DNA of 64,000 nt from JAGDMJ01 sp963809695 (GTDB taxonomy: Bacteria > Bacteroidota > Ignavibacteria > UBA10030 > UBA6906): contig CAWEKI010000009.1 in NCBI GenBank assembly GCA_963809695.1, positions 434,001 through 498,000 of the forward strand, written 5' to 3'. Position numbers and translations under genes: made by a program. The stretch's first letter is position 1. The number at the start of each line of letters is the position of its first letter. The notes under the pieces were generated by a model. The model saw only the letters and a list, made by a program, of their open reading frames with translations. It made no database searches and was not told the origin of the DNA. Below are positions 25,168 through 35,053 of the stretch, piece by piece.

Positions 25168-28008
25168 ATGAAACAGACGGAACGGCTCTACCTGCTGGAC
25201 GGGATGGCTCTCGCCTACCGTGCCTATTTTGCGTTCATTGGACGGCCGCTGATCAACAGCAAAGGGCTCAATACGAGCGCCGTGTACGGCTTCGCGACTG
25301 CCCTTATGAAGATATTGAGCGAAAAACCGGACCATGTCGCAGTGGTCTTCGACACGCCGCAACCCACGTTTCGACACAAGCTCTACCCCGAATACAAGGC
25401 CACGAGGCAAAAGATGCCGGAGGACATGGCCTACCAGCTGGACAAGCTGAAGGAGGTGGTTCGGGCTTTCAACACGCCCAGCATCGAGCTTCCGGGGTAC
25501 GAAGCCGATGACGTCATTGGCACGCTAGCACGGCGGGCAGAGAAAGAGGGGGTCTTTACGTACCTCGTCACGGGGGACAAAGACTTCATGCAACTGATCT
25601 CCCCTCTCATCAAGATGTACAAGCCAGGCAAAGCAGGCGGCGAACCGGAGATCGTGGATGAGTCGGGCGTGCTGCAAAAATTCGGCGTCGCGCCCGAGCA
25701 TGTGGTTGATGTGCTGGCGCTGATCGGGGACACGTCAGACAACGTCCCGGGAGTACGAGGCATCGGAGAGAAGACCGCGATCCCGCTCATCCAGAAATAT
25801 GGATCGCTCGAGGATCTGTACCGTCACATCGAGGAAATCCCGCAGAAAGGGGTTCGGGACAAACTCTCTTCAAACAAGGAGACTGCCTTTCTCTCCAAGG
25901 AACTGGTGACCATAGAGACCCAGGCTCCGGTCACGATTAATTTTCATGAGCTTCGGGTGGCCCAGCCTGATACGCCCCGGTTGCTCAAGTTGTTTGAAGA
26001 CCTGGAGTTCAAGCTCCTGGCAGAAAAGATGCGTGGGGCGGACCAGTCTGTGAACGCTCCCTCCCCCGCTCCAGCCTCAACGCCTGCACGTCCTCCCGCC
26101 AACGAGGACATCTCGTTCGATCCGGCTTCGATGACCATTCTCGATATCACCACGGATGAGCACGAGTATCAGTGCGTAACCACGGAGAAGGCGCTCAATG
26201 ACCTTTGCGCGAAACTGAAGCAATGCGGCAGATTCGTTATCGACACAGAGACAACATCAAAGGATCCGCTTCGTGGTGAGCTCATCGGACTTTCCTTCAG
26301 CACATGCGACCGGGAAGGTTATTACGTGCCGGTCAGGATGAAGCCAATCGCTTCAGCGGGCGAACCGGCTCTCTTTGCTGAAGAGAAAGCACGCCACAAC
26401 CATCTGGTCGACGCACTGGACGGCAAGGTTGTCTTGAAGAAGCTCAAGCCGATCCTGTCAGATCCGGCGATCGGGAAGATCGGGCAGAACATCAAGTATG
26501 ACATGCTCGTCCTTTTGAACAACGGCATAGAGCTGGAAGGCATCGTGTTCGACACCATGGTGGGAAGTTATATGATCCGCGCGGATGGCCAGCACAACAT
26601 GGATAGTCTCGCACTCGGGACGCTCAATTATCGCACCATAACGTTCGAGGATCTGGTTGGAAAGGGCAGGAATCAGAAGTTGATCACCGAGGTCGCGCTC
26701 AAGGAGATTGCCGCTTACTCGGCCGAAGACGCGGACATCACGATGCGGCTCTATTCATATCAGACGCGCGAATTGCGGGAGCTCGGGCTTCTTTCCCTCT
26801 GTGAGGAGATGGAATTCCCCCTCATTCCCGTACTTGCGCGGATGGAGTTTGCGGGAATCTCTCTGGATGTCGACCACCTCGAAGGGATGTCGAAGGAGAT
26901 TGACCGGCAGCTGCAGTCACTCATTGCAGATATCCATCGCGATGCCGGCGGGGTGTTCAATATCAATTCCACGCAGCAACTCGGCGAAGTCTTGTTCACC
27001 CGGCTGAACCTTCCCACGCAACGGAAAACCAAGACCGGATTTTCAACCGATGTGAGCGTACTGGAGTCGCTCCGGGGACAGCACCAGATCATAGAAAAAC
27101 TCCTGGACTTCCGTCAGCTCACGAAGCTGAAGTCGACGTATGTTGACGCGCTTCCCTTGTTGATCAAGCCTGACACAGGCAGGGTTCACACCTCATTCAA
27201 TCAGACGGTCGCTGCCACAGGACGATTGTCGTCGAGTGACCCGAATCTACAGAACATTCCCATCCGCACAGAAATCGGGCGCTCTATCCGTGCTGCGTTC
27301 GTTCCGGCCAGGGGCATGGAGCTTCTCTCAGCCGACTATTCGCAAATCGAGCTTCGCGTCATGGCGCACGTGTGCGGCGATCCGGGGCTGGTAGAGGCAT
27401 TCAACAACAACGAAGATATCCACGCCACAACCGCGGCAAAGGTCTTTGGCGTCGCCGCCAAAGAGATAACACGAGAGATGCGGCGGAAGGCAAAAGAAGT
27501 GAACTTCGGCATTATGTACGGCATCGGCCCGTTCGGGCTGGCCGCCCGGCTGGGAATCGCTCAGAATGAGGCGCGCGATATCATCGCCCGGTATTTCGAG
27601 CGGTTCCCGAAGGTGAAACAGTACATCAACGATACGATTGCCGGCGCGCGGCAAAACGGGTATGTCTCAACGCTTCTCGGCCGCCGCCGCTATTTCGCCG
27701 ACATCAACAGCCGGAATCAGAATATCCGGGCAAATGCCGAACGCGCTGCCATCAATATGCCCATCCAGGGAACCGCCGCCGATATGATCAAGGTGGCCAT
27801 GATCCGGATCGACGGCGACATTCGAAAGAAGAAACTGAAGAGCCGGATGCTCCTGCAGGTGCATGATGAGCTTGTCTTCGAGATTCCCCCGGGAGAACTG
27901 GACACCATGAGATCCTTGGTGACCGAGCGAATGCAGAACGCGATGAAGTTGAGCGTGCCGGTGAATGTGGATATTGGGACGGGGAAAAACTGGTTGGAAG
28001 CTCACTGA
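25168..28008 (+). CDS. polA: DNA polymerase I
   Basis: 946 aa, full three-domain enzyme. Residues 1-290 are the 5'-3' exonuclease (GYEADDVIGTLA, GDKDFMQL, GDTSDNVPGVRGIGEKTA). A Pro/Ala-rich linker follows (about 293-312). The 3'-5' proofreading domain keeps its acidic residues (VIDTET, IKYDML, YSAEDADI), unlike the inactive ones in some bacteria. The polymerase domain has motif A SADYSQIELRVMAH, the O-helix RRKAKEVNFGIMYG and motif C QVHDELVFE. It functions in Okazaki fragment processing and repair. Confidence 0.98.
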   Translation: MKQTERLYLLDGMALAYRAYFAFIGRPLINSKGLNTSAVYGFATALMKILSEKPDHVAVVFDTPQPTFRHKLYPEYKATRQKMPEDMAYQLDKLKEVVRAFNTPSIELPGYEADDVIGTLARRAEKEGVFTYLVTGDKDFMQLISPLIKMYKPGKAGGEPEIVDESGVLQKFGVAPEHVVDVLALIGDTSDNVPGVRGIGEKTAIPLIQKYGSLEDLYRHIEEIPQKGVRDKLSSNKETAFLSKELVTIETQAPVTINFHELRVAQPDTPRLLKLFEDLEFKLLAEKMRGADQSVNAPSPAPASTPARPPANEDISFDPASMTILDITTDEHEYQCVTTEKALNDLCAKLKQCGRFVIDTETTSKDPLRGELIGLSFSTCDREGYYVPVRMKPIASAGEPALFAEEKARHNHLVDALDGKVVLKKLKPILSDPAIGKIGQNIKYDMLVLLNNGIELEGIVFDTMVGSYMIRADGQHNMDSLALGTLNYRTITFEDLVGKGRNQKLITEVALKEIAAYSAEDADITMRLYSYQTRELRELGLLSLCEEMEFPLIPVLARMEFAGISLDVDHLEGMSKEIDRQLQSLIADIHRDAGGVFNINSTQQLGEVLFTRLNLPTQRKTKTGFSTDVSVLESLRGQHQIIEKLLDFRQLTKLKSTYVDALPLLIKPDTGRVHTSFNQTVAATGRLSSSDPNLQNIPIRTEIGRSIRAAFVPARGMELLSADYSQIELRVMAHVCGDPGLVEAFNNNEDIHATTAAKVFGVAAKEITREMRRKAKEVNFGIMYGIGPFGLAARLGIAQNEARDIIARYFERFPKVKQYINDTIAGARQNGYVSTLLGRRRYFADINSRNQNIRANAERAAINMPIQGTAADMIKVAMIRIDGDIRKKKLKSRMLLQVHDELVFEIPPGELDTMRSLVTERMQNAMKLSVPVNVDIGTGKNWLEAH

Positions 28009-28048
28009 AGCGATAATTGTACGCTCGCGGGCATGTCAGGCTGTTTAT

Positions 28049-28145
28049 TGTAGACATCTTGCCAATGAAGTCCAAGAGTCTGATTCGCACAGCGTTGCCT
28101 TCACAGGGTCCGGGCTTGCATCCGGCGTCTGCTACTGTCGACTTC
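28049..28145 (+). pseudogene. decayed fragment of a T9SS cargo C-terminal sorting domain
   Basis: In the frame directly after polA the translation around 28061-28142 reads LANEVQESDSHSVAFTGSG followed by LASGVCYCRLL. This is the middle to end of a type A T9SS sorting domain, which normally reads LVNE...GxHxVxFDGSGLASGVYFYRL. There is no start codon or upstream protein body and the sequence after RLL is diverged. It is a short remnant just downstream of polA. Confidence 0.55.
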
Positions 28146-28309
28146 TCGGACCACCTGGTAATCAGACCATTCGATTGCTCTTAGCATGTTCGGGACCCAC
28201 ACAGATGCTTCGAGTAGCCCAGACGAAACCCGCCTCCTCAAGACGTCCAGCTGAGCCAGCTTCACACAATCTCTCTGGCTTGATTTAAACTGGGTCAAGC
28301 TCCACTTGA

Positions 28310-28733
28310 CGAACCGAGGTGGGCTGGACTTCCAGGGGCTATGACAAAGCGGGGAATCCCATTTTGGACTCGGTTACACACCAGGTAACGAGATTCCCTT
28401 ACAGCGGAGATCCTACAACGGGTTCCGGATGAATTTGTCCATTCGGCAAAGGAGGAGCTGGGTTCGATATGTTTTCCGGACCATGCCCTACCAATCGCTC
28501 GTCGTGTCATCAGTGGAAGACGGCCGCCCTGGCACCTTGCCACTGGAGTTCACCCTCGATCAGAACTATCCCAACCCGTTCAATCCGACAACAGTGATCA
28601 GGTTCCAGGTGCCAGGTGTCAGGGATGTTAAGATCACAGTTTTTGATGTTGTCGGGAGGGAGGTGGCCGTCCTGGTCAATGAATGGAAGCAGGAAATTTC
28701 GTTCAGACTCGGAAGCTATGCATCCTCAAGTGA
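28310..28733 (+). pseudogene. remnant of a secreted T9SS cargo protein with in-frame stop, frameshifts and deletion
   Basis: Three pieces in three frames read as one decayed gene end. At 28310-28480: GYDKAGNPILDSVTHQVTRF then PYSGDPTTGSG, a TGA at 28430 where relatives have Trp, then ICPFGKGGAGFDMFSGP. At 28500-28680, another frame: SSVEDGRPGTLPLEFTLDQN, YPNPFNPTTVIRF, DVVGREVAVLVNE. At 28683-28733, a third frame: EAGNFVQTRKLCILK and stop, the usual end of the sorting domain. The central part of the domain (about 25 codons) is deleted. The 28146-28309 stretch before it holds nothing I recognise. No functional product is expected. Confidence 0.7.
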
Positions 28734-28751
28734 ACAGACCTATCACCACGT

Positions 28752-30245
28752 CTAGCGCCCGTACGACCTATCATTCCACCGCAACTCATTCTTGAACGCC
28801 CTCAGATCGGTTTTCGCGTCGATCAGCAAGCACTCTATCCCGAGCATCTCGGCGAAGTCCTCGATATACTCAGCATCGATCGCCTGGGAGAACGCAGTAT
28901 GGTGTGCGCCACCAGCATAGATCCAGGCTGTTGCTGCAACTTCGAGATTCGGTTTTGGCACCCACAGCGCGCGTGCGACGGGCAAACGAGGAAGGTCCTT
29001 GTCGGGATGAACAACCGTTACCTCGTTCACAATCAAACGGAACCGATCGCCCAGATCGATCAAGGAGATGTTGAGCGCTTCTCCCATCGGTACATCAAAG
29101 ACCAGACGCGGCGGATCCTCCTTCCCCCCAATGCCCAGCGGATGCACCTCCAGCTTTGGCTTCGAGGACGCGATGGACTCGCACACCTCCAGCATGTGCG
29201 CACCAAGCACTTTCATACCCGAAGGATCGAGATGATACGTGTAGTCCTCCATGAATGATGTGCCGCCCTGCAGTCCTGAGGACATTACCTTAGCCGCACG
29301 GACCATCATCGAAGTTTTCCAGTCCCCTTCCGCGCCAAATCCGTACCCGTCGTTCATCAGCCGCTGCACTGCCAGCCCGGGAAGTTGCTTCAGGCCGTGC
29401 AAGTTTTCAAATGTAGTCGTGAATGCCTTGTACTTCCCCTGTTCAAGAAACGCGCGCAACCCCAGCTCTATCCTGGCACATTCCACCACGTTCATTCGCT
29501 TTTCTCCTCCCTCCCGTGCCGCCGGGGCGAGAACGTACTCCTCTTCATAGGACTTCACGACCTGCTTCACGCTCGCTTCAGGAACACTGTTCACGCATTG
29601 AGCAAGATCTCCCAGACCATATCCATTTACGGAGTACCCAAACGTCGCCTGCGCTTCCACTTTGTCTCCCTCAGTGACGGCCACCTCCCGCATATTGTCG
29701 CCAAAGCGAACAACCCTTGCATCGCGCATGTCGGCCAGGGCCGCCGCTACCCTCATCCATTTGCCGACTTGTGTGTGCACGCGAGGTTCCTGCCAGTGCC
29801 CGCTAACAACCTTCCGGTTCTTCCTCATTCGAGTACAGATGAAGCCAAACTCCCGGTCACCATGGGCAGCCTGGTTAAGGTTCATAAAATCCATGTCGAT
29901 GCTGCTCCACGGAATATCCCGGTTGTATTGCGTATGGAGATGCAGCAGGGGTTTCTGAAGAGCCTTGAGCCCCCCGATCCACATTTTCGCCGGGGAAAAT
30001 GTGTGCATCCAGGTGATCACTCCAGCGCAATGCGCGTCGTTGTTCGCTTCACGCATCACATTCAGAATCATCTCTGGCGACGTGACCACCGGTTTGGATT
30101 GAATCGGAAAGGGAACTGCCTGTGATTCATTGAATCCCTGGACGATCTTCTCCGCATTTTCAGCGACTTGTTGAAGAACCCCGGGACCGTACAGGTGCTG
30201 GCTGCCGGTGATGAACCACACACGGTATTGTTTTATGTCAATCAT
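28752..30245 (-). CDS. araA: L-arabinose isomerase
   Basis: 497 aa, full length. It converts L-arabinose to L-ribulose in the cytoplasm. The four metal-binding/catalytic residues are in place: Glu in GFGAEGDWK, Glu in FMEDYTYH, His in GAHMLEVCE and His in GGAHHTAFS. The N-terminal [11 protein letters not shown] is diagnostic. No araB, araD or regulator lies beside it, so the rest of the pathway must be elsewhere, or the enzyme may act on another sugar such as galactose. A GAGGG 8 nt before the ATG and a good promoter support expression as a single gene. Confidence 0.97.
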   Translation of the reverse strand: MIDIKQYRVWFITGSQHLYGPGVLQQVAENAEKIVQGFNESQAVPFPIQSKPVVTSPEMILNVMREANNDAHCAGVITWMHTFSPAKMWIGGLKALQKPLLHLHTQYNRDIPWSSIDMDFMNLNQAAHGDREFGFICTRMRKNRKVVSGHWQEPRVHTQVGKWMRVAAALADMRDARVVRFGDNMREVAVTEGDKVEAQATFGYSVNGYGLGDLAQCVNSVPEASVKQVVKSYEEEYVLAPAAREGGEKRMNVVECARIELGLRAFLEQGKYKAFTTTFENLHGLKQLPGLAVQRLMNDGYGFGAEGDWKTSMMVRAAKVMSSGLQGGTSFMEDYTYHLDPSGMKVLGAHMLEVCESIASSKPKLEVHPLGIGGKEDPPRLVFDVPMGEALNISLIDLGDRFRLIVNEVTVVHPDKDLPRLPVARALWVPKPNLEVAATAWIYAGGAHHTAFSQAIDAEYIEDFAEMLGIECLLIDAKTDLRAFKNELRWNDRSYGR

Positions 30246-30292
30246 TGTCTTACCCTCGAGATCGGTCTTGGAGATGGTGGATGGACTGACGA

Positions 30293-30321
30293 TATATACG
30301 TTTCAATTTTCCGGAAATCAA
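30293..30321 (-). promoter_or_regulatory. promoter of araA
   Basis: Minus strand: TTGATT (30316-30321), 17-bp spacer, TATATA (30293-30298). The start would be near 30286 with a 41-nt leader. Confidence 0.55.
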
Positions 30322-30374
30322 TCAGAAAACCTCCCCCGTCATCATAAGTCATTTCCCACGGCTCACACACAAAT

Positions 30375-30399
30375 GAGCCCAGGATGTGTTCCTGGGCTC
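30375..30399 (-). terminator. perfect 10-bp hairpin in the araA upstream region
   Basis: GAGCCCAGGA, five-base loop, TCCTGGGCTC: a perfect inverted repeat. It lies about 100 nt after the stop of the minus-strand membrane protein gene and upstream of the araA promoter. It could terminate that transcript, though only a weak T-rich tail (ATTTGTG) follows on the minus strand. A role as an operator is also possible. Confidence 0.4.
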
Positions 30400-30496
30400 C
30401 AGGCAACAAGCTTTCCCATGTCTCTAAAGCGGCGGGTCTCAGTAATGAACAATTGGCATTTTCTGACCGCTGGCACCTACCCCCTCACCCAGTGCT

Positions 30497-31006
30497 CTAT
30501 GCTGACGATTTCCTATTCAACAACAGTGTAATGCCGAACAAGATCAGCGCGATAGGCCAGTACTGTCTCAGTGCCTCCACAACATCCCACCTGTTGAGAT
30601 AGCCCATCTCGGCAAGAACCAATACCGCTCCCGTTCCCATAAAAAAAATGGCGGGAACGATCACATGCCAGTTGCGCGGCTTCACCGCGAACATCATCAG
30701 GAAACCCACCCCCACCAGCACGACCGTCCAGGGAAAAAGCAGGTAGGATGAAATGTAGAAGACACCCAGATCTTCGGACATTTGGTAACCGCCCAGGACA
30801 AGAAGCACCGTCCCCCAGAAGGCCGCCCCGGGGCGGCCTGTCGTGAAGGCGGTCATCAGCTTGAACGCGCCGAACAGGGCAACGATTCCCCAGAGGGCGG
30901 CGTGCCAGCTGAAGTCCACCACACCCATCCGGTGCAGGAGCATTGCAGCTCCCACCGCGATCAATCCCACACCGAACCAGGGAAAGCGCACTTTGAAAGT
31001 CTCCAT
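30497..31006 (-). CDS. LiaF/DUF5668-like multi-pass membrane protein
   Basis: 169 aa, almost entirely hydrophobic, with six or so short membrane segments in pairs (for example WFGVGLIAVGAAMLLHRMG, and WPIALILFGITLLLNR at the C-terminus). This is the pattern of the LiaI/LiaF transmembrane region (DUF5668). There is no cell-wall-active C-terminal domain. The ATG at 31006 is chosen for its AAGG at 9 nt; an ATG six codons earlier lacks a ribosome site. It lies 41 nt downstream of the PspC protein gene, so the two are probably cotranscribed and act in envelope stress sensing; this is by analogy. Confidence 0.72.
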   Translation of the reverse strand: METFKVRFPWFGVGLIAVGAAMLLHRMGVVDFSWHAALWGIVALFGAFKLMTAFTTGRPGAAFWGTVLLVLGGYQMSEDLGVFYISSYLLFPWTVVLVGVGFLMMFAVKPRNWHVIVPAIFFMGTGAVLVLAEMGYLNRWDVVEALRQYWPIALILFGITLLLNRKSSA

Positions 31007-31047
31007 TGCATTGTACCTTCTCATGTCTTTGAATACAGAGCAGCCGT

Positions 31048-31740
31048 TCAGGACACGTGAGTGACCACAGGTGCCAGAGGTTCCTGCGGCACGACGATCG
31101 CCATGGCAATATACAGGAGGATCATGAACCCGAACGACGCGAACGCGGCAATTGCGAACAGCAGCCGGACGATCGTCGGATCAGTGCCAATATGGTTCGC
31201 AATGCCCCCGCAAACACCAAGAAACTTCTTGTCGGTTCTGGACCGGTAGAGGCGATTCGAGCGCGGGTGCGCGGGAGCCGCGACAGGCTCAGGCCCCGGC
31301 ACATCCGCCGGGATTGGCTCCGCAGAGGCCATGATGCCATTCCTCCCGCCGTACAGAAACGCAACGCCAGCCAGGATCAGCAACAGCGGGAGCATCACGC
31401 TCCAGGAAAAGCCCCACCAGTGGTGCCAGATCGGGATTCCCAGGTTATCCAGCAGCAGGAGCATACCAAAAGCAATCAGCAGAGCGCCCCAGAATTTGCC
31501 GTTCGCGCCGTGGGACTTGGGAGTGGCCGGCGCACCGGCGGCAACGGTTCCCGGAGGCACGGCAGGCATCACGACCATTGCCACAATATATAGAACGATC
31601 CCCGTCCCTCCAAACAGCGTCAACAGAACCCAGAGGATGCGAATAAGTGTCACGTCAAGCCCGAGATATTCGGCGATGCCTCCGCACACACCGTCGATCA
31701 TCCGCTCCGTGCGCGATTTGTAGAGACGTTTCGAGGTCAT
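31048..31740 (-). CDS. double PspC-domain membrane protein
   Basis: 230 aa. It has two PspC domains: residues 3-60 (RLYKSRTERMIDGVCGGIAE followed by a membrane helix) and about 165-225 (RLYRSRTDKKFLGVCGGIAN followed by a helix). Between them lie two LiaF-like membrane segments and a Pro-rich linker. PspC proteins sense or respond to membrane stress. The start is fixed by GGAGG five nt before the ATG; codons further upstream overlap the promoter. No response regulator is adjacent. Confidence 0.88.
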   Translation of the reverse strand: MTSKRLYKSRTERMIDGVCGGIAEYLGLDVTLIRILWVLLTLFGGTGIVLYIVAMVVMPAVPPGTVAAGAPATPKSHGANGKFWGALLIAFGMLLLLDNLGIPIWHHWWGFSWSVMLPLLLILAGVAFLYGGRNGIMASAEPIPADVPGPEPVAAPAHPRSNRLYRSRTDKKFLGVCGGIANHIGTDPTIVRLLFAIAAFASFGFMILLYIAMAIVVPQEPLAPVVTHVS

Positions 31741-31776
31741 AACAGCCTCCATTGGGAATATGAGTAGCCTCACTTG

Positions 31777-31805
31777 ATAATACGCACGGAAAAAGGGGAT
31801 GTTAC
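31777..31805 (-). promoter_or_regulatory. possible promoter of the PspC operon
   Basis: Minus strand: GTAACA (31800-31805), 17-bp spacer, TATTAT (31777-31782). The -10 is good and the -35 only fair (4 of 6). The leader would be about 30 nt and contains the GGAGG site. Confidence 0.35.
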
Positions 31806-31975
31806 GTGGAGGATTTGTCATAAATTGTCACATTGAGCAGCTCGCGAGGCTGGCTGTTTTTGTCACTGATGTGCAAAGGTGGGGGGTGGGATGGATGAGG
31901 ATCCTGGATTCATCCGTGGCGCTCGAGCACCACCCTGGGGCACCGGTTGATATCACATCTACCTCCTACCAACAG

Positions 31976-32001
31976 AAAAAGCCGGCCCCAAGGTCGGCTT
32001 T
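31976..32001 (-). terminator. intrinsic terminator of the rpsB-tsf-pyrH-frr operon
   Basis: On the minus strand AAAGCCGACC pairs with GGCCGGCTTT around a TTGG loop (10 bp with one G.T) and runs into a TTTTT tract. It lies 25 nt after the frr stop. The reverse strand also has a short T run, so it may work both ways. Confidence 0.8.
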
Positions 32002-32025
32002 CTCAGATCCCGGAGAGAATCCCTC

Positions 32026-32583
32026 TTACACCTCCATGATCTCCTTTTCCTTCTGCGCCAGGAGAGCATCGACATCTTTGATGTACTTGTCAGTCATCTT
32101 CTGGAGATCGGTCTCCCCCCTCTTGCGCTCGTCCTCGGAGAAATGCTCCGCCTTCTCGGATTTCTTCAAATGCTCGATGCCATCTCTCCGGATATTGCGC
32201 ACGGCGATCTTTCCTTCTTCGCCGAACTTCTTGGTCAGCTTCACAAGCTCGCGCCTGCGCTCTTCGTTCAGAGGAGGAATCGGAATGCGGATCAGTTCTG
32301 AGTCCTTCACGGGATTGAGCCCCAGATTGGCCGTCTGGATGGCCTTGCTCACCGGTTCGATCATGCTCTTGTCGTAGGGCTGCACGGTAAGCGTGTGGAC
32401 ATCAGACACGCTGACGTTTCCCACATGGCTCAGAGCGGTCATGGTCCCGTAGTAGTCAACCTTGATCCCATCCAACAGAACGGTCGTTGCCTTGCCGGTG
32501 CGGATCTTGATAAGCTCCTGACGGACAACTTCAAGAGCCTTATGCATCTTTTCCTCGGCTTCTTTCAGGATTTGCTTTACCAT
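32026..32583 (-). CDS. frr: ribosome recycling factor
   Basis: 185 aa, the standard length. With EF-G it splits the post-termination ribosome. The family signatures KIRTGKATTVLLDGIKVDYY, TVQPYDKSMIEPVSKAIQ and PPLNEERRRELVKLTKK are all present. It is the last gene of rpsB-tsf-pyrH-frr, 11 nt after pyrH, with a strong terminator behind it. The ATG follows AGGA/GGA sequence in the short gap. Confidence 0.97.
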   Translation of the reverse strand: MVKQILKEAEEKMHKALEVVRQELIKIRTGKATTVLLDGIKVDYYGTMTALSHVGNVSVSDVHTLTVQPYDKSMIEPVSKAIQTANLGLNPVKDSELIRIPIPPLNEERRRELVKLTKKFGEEGKIAVRNIRRDGIEHLKKSEKAEHFSEDERKRGETDLQKMTDKYIKDVDALLAQKEKEIMEV

Positions 32584-32594
32584 GAAATCCTCCG

Positions 32595-33338
32595 CTAGGT
32601 ATTTTCCATAAGAGGTGAAGACAATTCCATCACTTTGGTTCCCACCGGTTCCCCGAGGACGATCCGCCTCAAATTGCCGGGCGTGTTCATGTTAAAGACC
32701 AGGATCGGCAGCTTGTTTTCCCGGCAGAGGGTGATCGCAGTCATGTCCATGACCTTGAGCTCCTTCCGGAGGACATCAAGGTAGGAGATCTCCGCGAACC
32801 GGAACGCCGACGGGTTCCGCTCGGGGTCGGAGTCGTAGACCCCGTCCACACGGGTTCCCTTCATGATCACGTCGGCTTCGATCTCAATAGCGCGCAAAGC
32901 GGCCGCGGTATCGGTCGTGAAATACGGGTTCCCGGTTCCCGCGCCAAAGATCACGATCCGGTCTTTCTCCAGATGGCGGATCGCGCGACGCCGGATGAAC
33001 GGCTCGGCAATGACATCCATTTTGATGGCCGACATCAGGCGAGTGATCATTCCTTCCTTCTCCAGCGCGCTTTGCAGGGCGAGGGCGTTGATAACGGTGG
33101 CTAGCATCCCCATATGGTCCCCGGTCACCTTGTCGATGCCAGCGGACGAGTTTGAGACGCCCCGGAAGATGTTGCCGCCGCCGATCACAATGCCCACCTG
33201 AACACCAAGATCCTTCACGCTTTTGATGTCCAGCGCATAGCGCTTCAGCACCTGAGAGTCGATCCCGAACTCCTGTTCGCCCATGAGCGCTTCGCCGCTC
33301 AGCTTGAGCAAGACCCTCGCGTACTGTGGCTTCTTCAT
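32595..33338 (-). CDS. pyrH: UMP kinase
   Basis: 247 aa amino-acid-kinase-fold enzyme that phosphorylates UMP to UDP. Present are [12 protein letters not shown] at the N-terminus (phosphate-binding Lys), [27 protein letters not shown], and the C-terminal [15 protein letters not shown] and [11 protein letters not shown]. The ATG at 33338 gives the expected N-terminus (MKKPQYARV) with GAGG 10 nt upstream. A TTG two codons earlier overlaps the tsf stop as TTGA and cannot be excluded. Confidence 0.97.
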   Translation of the reverse strand: MKKPQYARVLLKLSGEALMGEQEFGIDSQVLKRYALDIKSVKDLGVQVGIVIGGGNIFRGVSNSSAGIDKVTGDHMGMLATVINALALQSALEKEGMITRLMSAIKMDVIAEPFIRRRAIRHLEKDRIVIFGAGTGNPYFTTDTAAALRAIEIEADVIMKGTRVDGVYDSDPERNPSAFRFAEISYLDVLRKELKVMDMTAITLCRENKLPILVFNMNTPGNLRRIVLGEPVGTKVMELSSPLMENT

Positions 33339-33340
33339 GT

Positions 33341-34207
33341 TCAATGGGCCTCTTCGCCGAGGTGGAACCGGACAAACCTCTTGACCGCAACCGGCTTGCC
33401 TGCTTTTATGCTTGTCTCCTGCAGGTATTCCTTGATGGTCTTGCCGGAATCCTTGATGAAGATCTGCTCCATCAGGCAGACTTCCTGGTAGAATTTCTCA
33501 AGGCGCCCGTTGGCGATCTTGTCCACGATCTGTGCCGGCTTTCCCTCATTCTCCGCCTGCGTCCGGTATATTTCCATCTCCCGCTCGATCACGGGCTTGT
33601 CGATCTGCTCGCGTGTAATGACCATCGGGTTCATCGCGGCGATCTGCATGGCCACATCGCGTCCGGCACCGCCGGCTGCATCCGCGCCGTCCAGGCCGGT
33701 GAACTCCACGAGCACGCCGATCTTGCTCCCCAGGTGCGTGTAGGATCCCACCGAACCTGCCTCTGCCCGGTACAGAGCAAAGCGTTTCACATCGATCTTC
33801 TCTCCCACCTTTGCAAGGAGATCGTTCTGGAGCTCAGAGACCTTCTTCCGTCCCTGCGCGGGAAGGGCCGCAACCTGCTCCAGGCTTGCAGGCTTCTCCT
33901 TTTCAATCGCCTCCGCGACGGCATTGGCGAAGCCGACGAAATCTTCGCTGCGCGCGACAAAGTCCGTTTCGCTGTTCACTTCCACGATCACGCCGGTCTT
34001 TCCGTCACTGCTTACCCGGGTGACAATCGCCCCTTCTTTCGCGGAGCGGTCGGCACGCTTCTGGGCAACCGCCGCCCCTTTCTTGCGCAGGTACTCGATG
34101 GCCGCCTCCATGTTTCCATCGGTCGATTCCAGCGCCCGTTTGCAGTCCATCATGCCGGCTCCGGTCTGATCCCGGAGCTTCTTGATCATATCAGTGGTTA
34201 TATCCAT
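33341..34207 (-). CDS. tsf: elongation factor Ts
   Basis: 288 aa guanine-nucleotide exchange factor for EF-Tu. The N-terminal UBA-like domain ([20 protein letters not shown]) and the EF-Tu contact motif ([19 protein letters not shown]) are clear, as is [12 protein letters not shown] in the core. The ATG at 34207 is preferred over a TTG four codons upstream because it gives the family N-terminus. It follows rpsB by about 20 nt in the usual order. Confidence 0.97.
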   Translation of the reverse strand: MDITTDMIKKLRDQTGAGMMDCKRALESTDGNMEAAIEYLRKKGAAVAQKRADRSAKEGAIVTRVSSDGKTGVIVEVNSETDFVARSEDFVGFANAVAEAIEKEKPASLEQVAALPAQGRKKVSELQNDLLAKVGEKIDVKRFALYRAEAGSVGSYTHLGSKIGVLVEFTGLDGADAAGGAGRDVAMQIAAMNPMVITREQIDKPVIEREMEIYRTQAENEGKPAQIVDKIANGRLEKFYQEVCLMEQIFIKDSGKTIKEYLQETSIKAGKPVAVKRFVRFHLGEEAH

Positions 34208-34228
34208 GGTCTCTTTCAATGGTTGAAA

Positions 34229-35002
34229 TCACTTCGTTGCCGCTCTCGGCTCTCCCGCGGGCGCGGCATCCTTTCCCCTGTTCTCCTGTTCGCCGGCCAT
34301 CTCCATCTGACGCGCTACCGAGCGCTCTTTCCCTTCCAGGATGGCGTCCGCGAACGCCTTTGTTACAACCTGCACCGACTTGATGGCATCGTCATTGGCA
34401 GGAATGAGGTAGTCAATTTCTTCCGGATCACAGTTTGTATCCACGATCGCAAACACCGGGATGGCGAGACGCCTGGCCTCTTTGACGGCAATCGCCTCTT
34501 TCTTCGTGTCCACCACAAACAGGGCGCCGGGAAGGCGCGTCATCTCCACTACGCCGGAAAGTACGTTGTTGAGCTTCTCCTTCTCACGCAGCAGGAAAAG
34601 TCCTTCCTTCTTCGTGATCTTGTCGAACGTCCCATCGCTTTCCATCTTTTCGATGTTGGTGAGCCGCTTGACGCTCTTCCGGATGGTGGTGAAGTTCGTG
34701 AGTGAACCGCCGAGCCAGCGTTCGCTCACGTAAAACTGTCCGGTGCGAACGGCCTCTTCTCGGATGACGTCCTTGGCCTGTTTCTTGGTGCCCACAAACA
34801 GGACACGCTTGCCTTCCGCCACAATATTCGCAATGGCGGTGCATGCTTCGTCCAGCAGGAGGGTGGTTTTCATGAGGTCGATGACGTGGATCCCGTTGCG
34901 CTCCATGAAAATGTAGGGACGCATCTTGGGGTTCCAACGGCGGGTAAGATGGCCGAAATGACATCCGGCCGCGAGTAACTCGGCGACTTGCACGCGAGGC
35001 AT
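34229..35002 (-). CDS. rpsB: 30S ribosomal protein S2
   Basis: 257 aa. Signatures include [19 protein letters not shown] near the N-terminus, [39 protein letters not shown] and [20 protein letters not shown]. The last 25 residues are a charged, probably disordered tail. GAAGGA lies 7 nt before the ATG. It begins the rpsB-tsf-pyrH-frr block; a hairpin at 35054-35077 lies in the upstream leader. Confidence 0.98.
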   Translation of the reverse strand: MPRVQVAELLAAGCHFGHLTRRWNPKMRPYIFMERNGIHVIDLMKTTLLLDEACTAIANIVAEGKRVLFVGTKKQAKDVIREEAVRTGQFYVSERWLGGSLTNFTTIRKSVKRLTNIEKMESDGTFDKITKKEGLFLLREKEKLNNVLSGVVEMTRLPGALFVVDTKKEAIAVKEARRLAIPVFAIVDTNCDPEEIDYLIPANDDAIKSVQVVTKAFADAILEGKERSVARQMEMAGEQENRGKDAAPAGEPRAATK

Positions 35003-35053
35003 GAGGTGTTCCTTCTATTTGAGTTTATTCGTCTACCCCCTTCAACTTCCGTC

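Noticed and set aside
33326..34705. A 459-codon open frame on the plus strand opposite tsf and rpsB
   Set aside because: It is antisense to well-conserved genes, has no recognisable domain, and is explained by the GC-rich third positions of the true genes.
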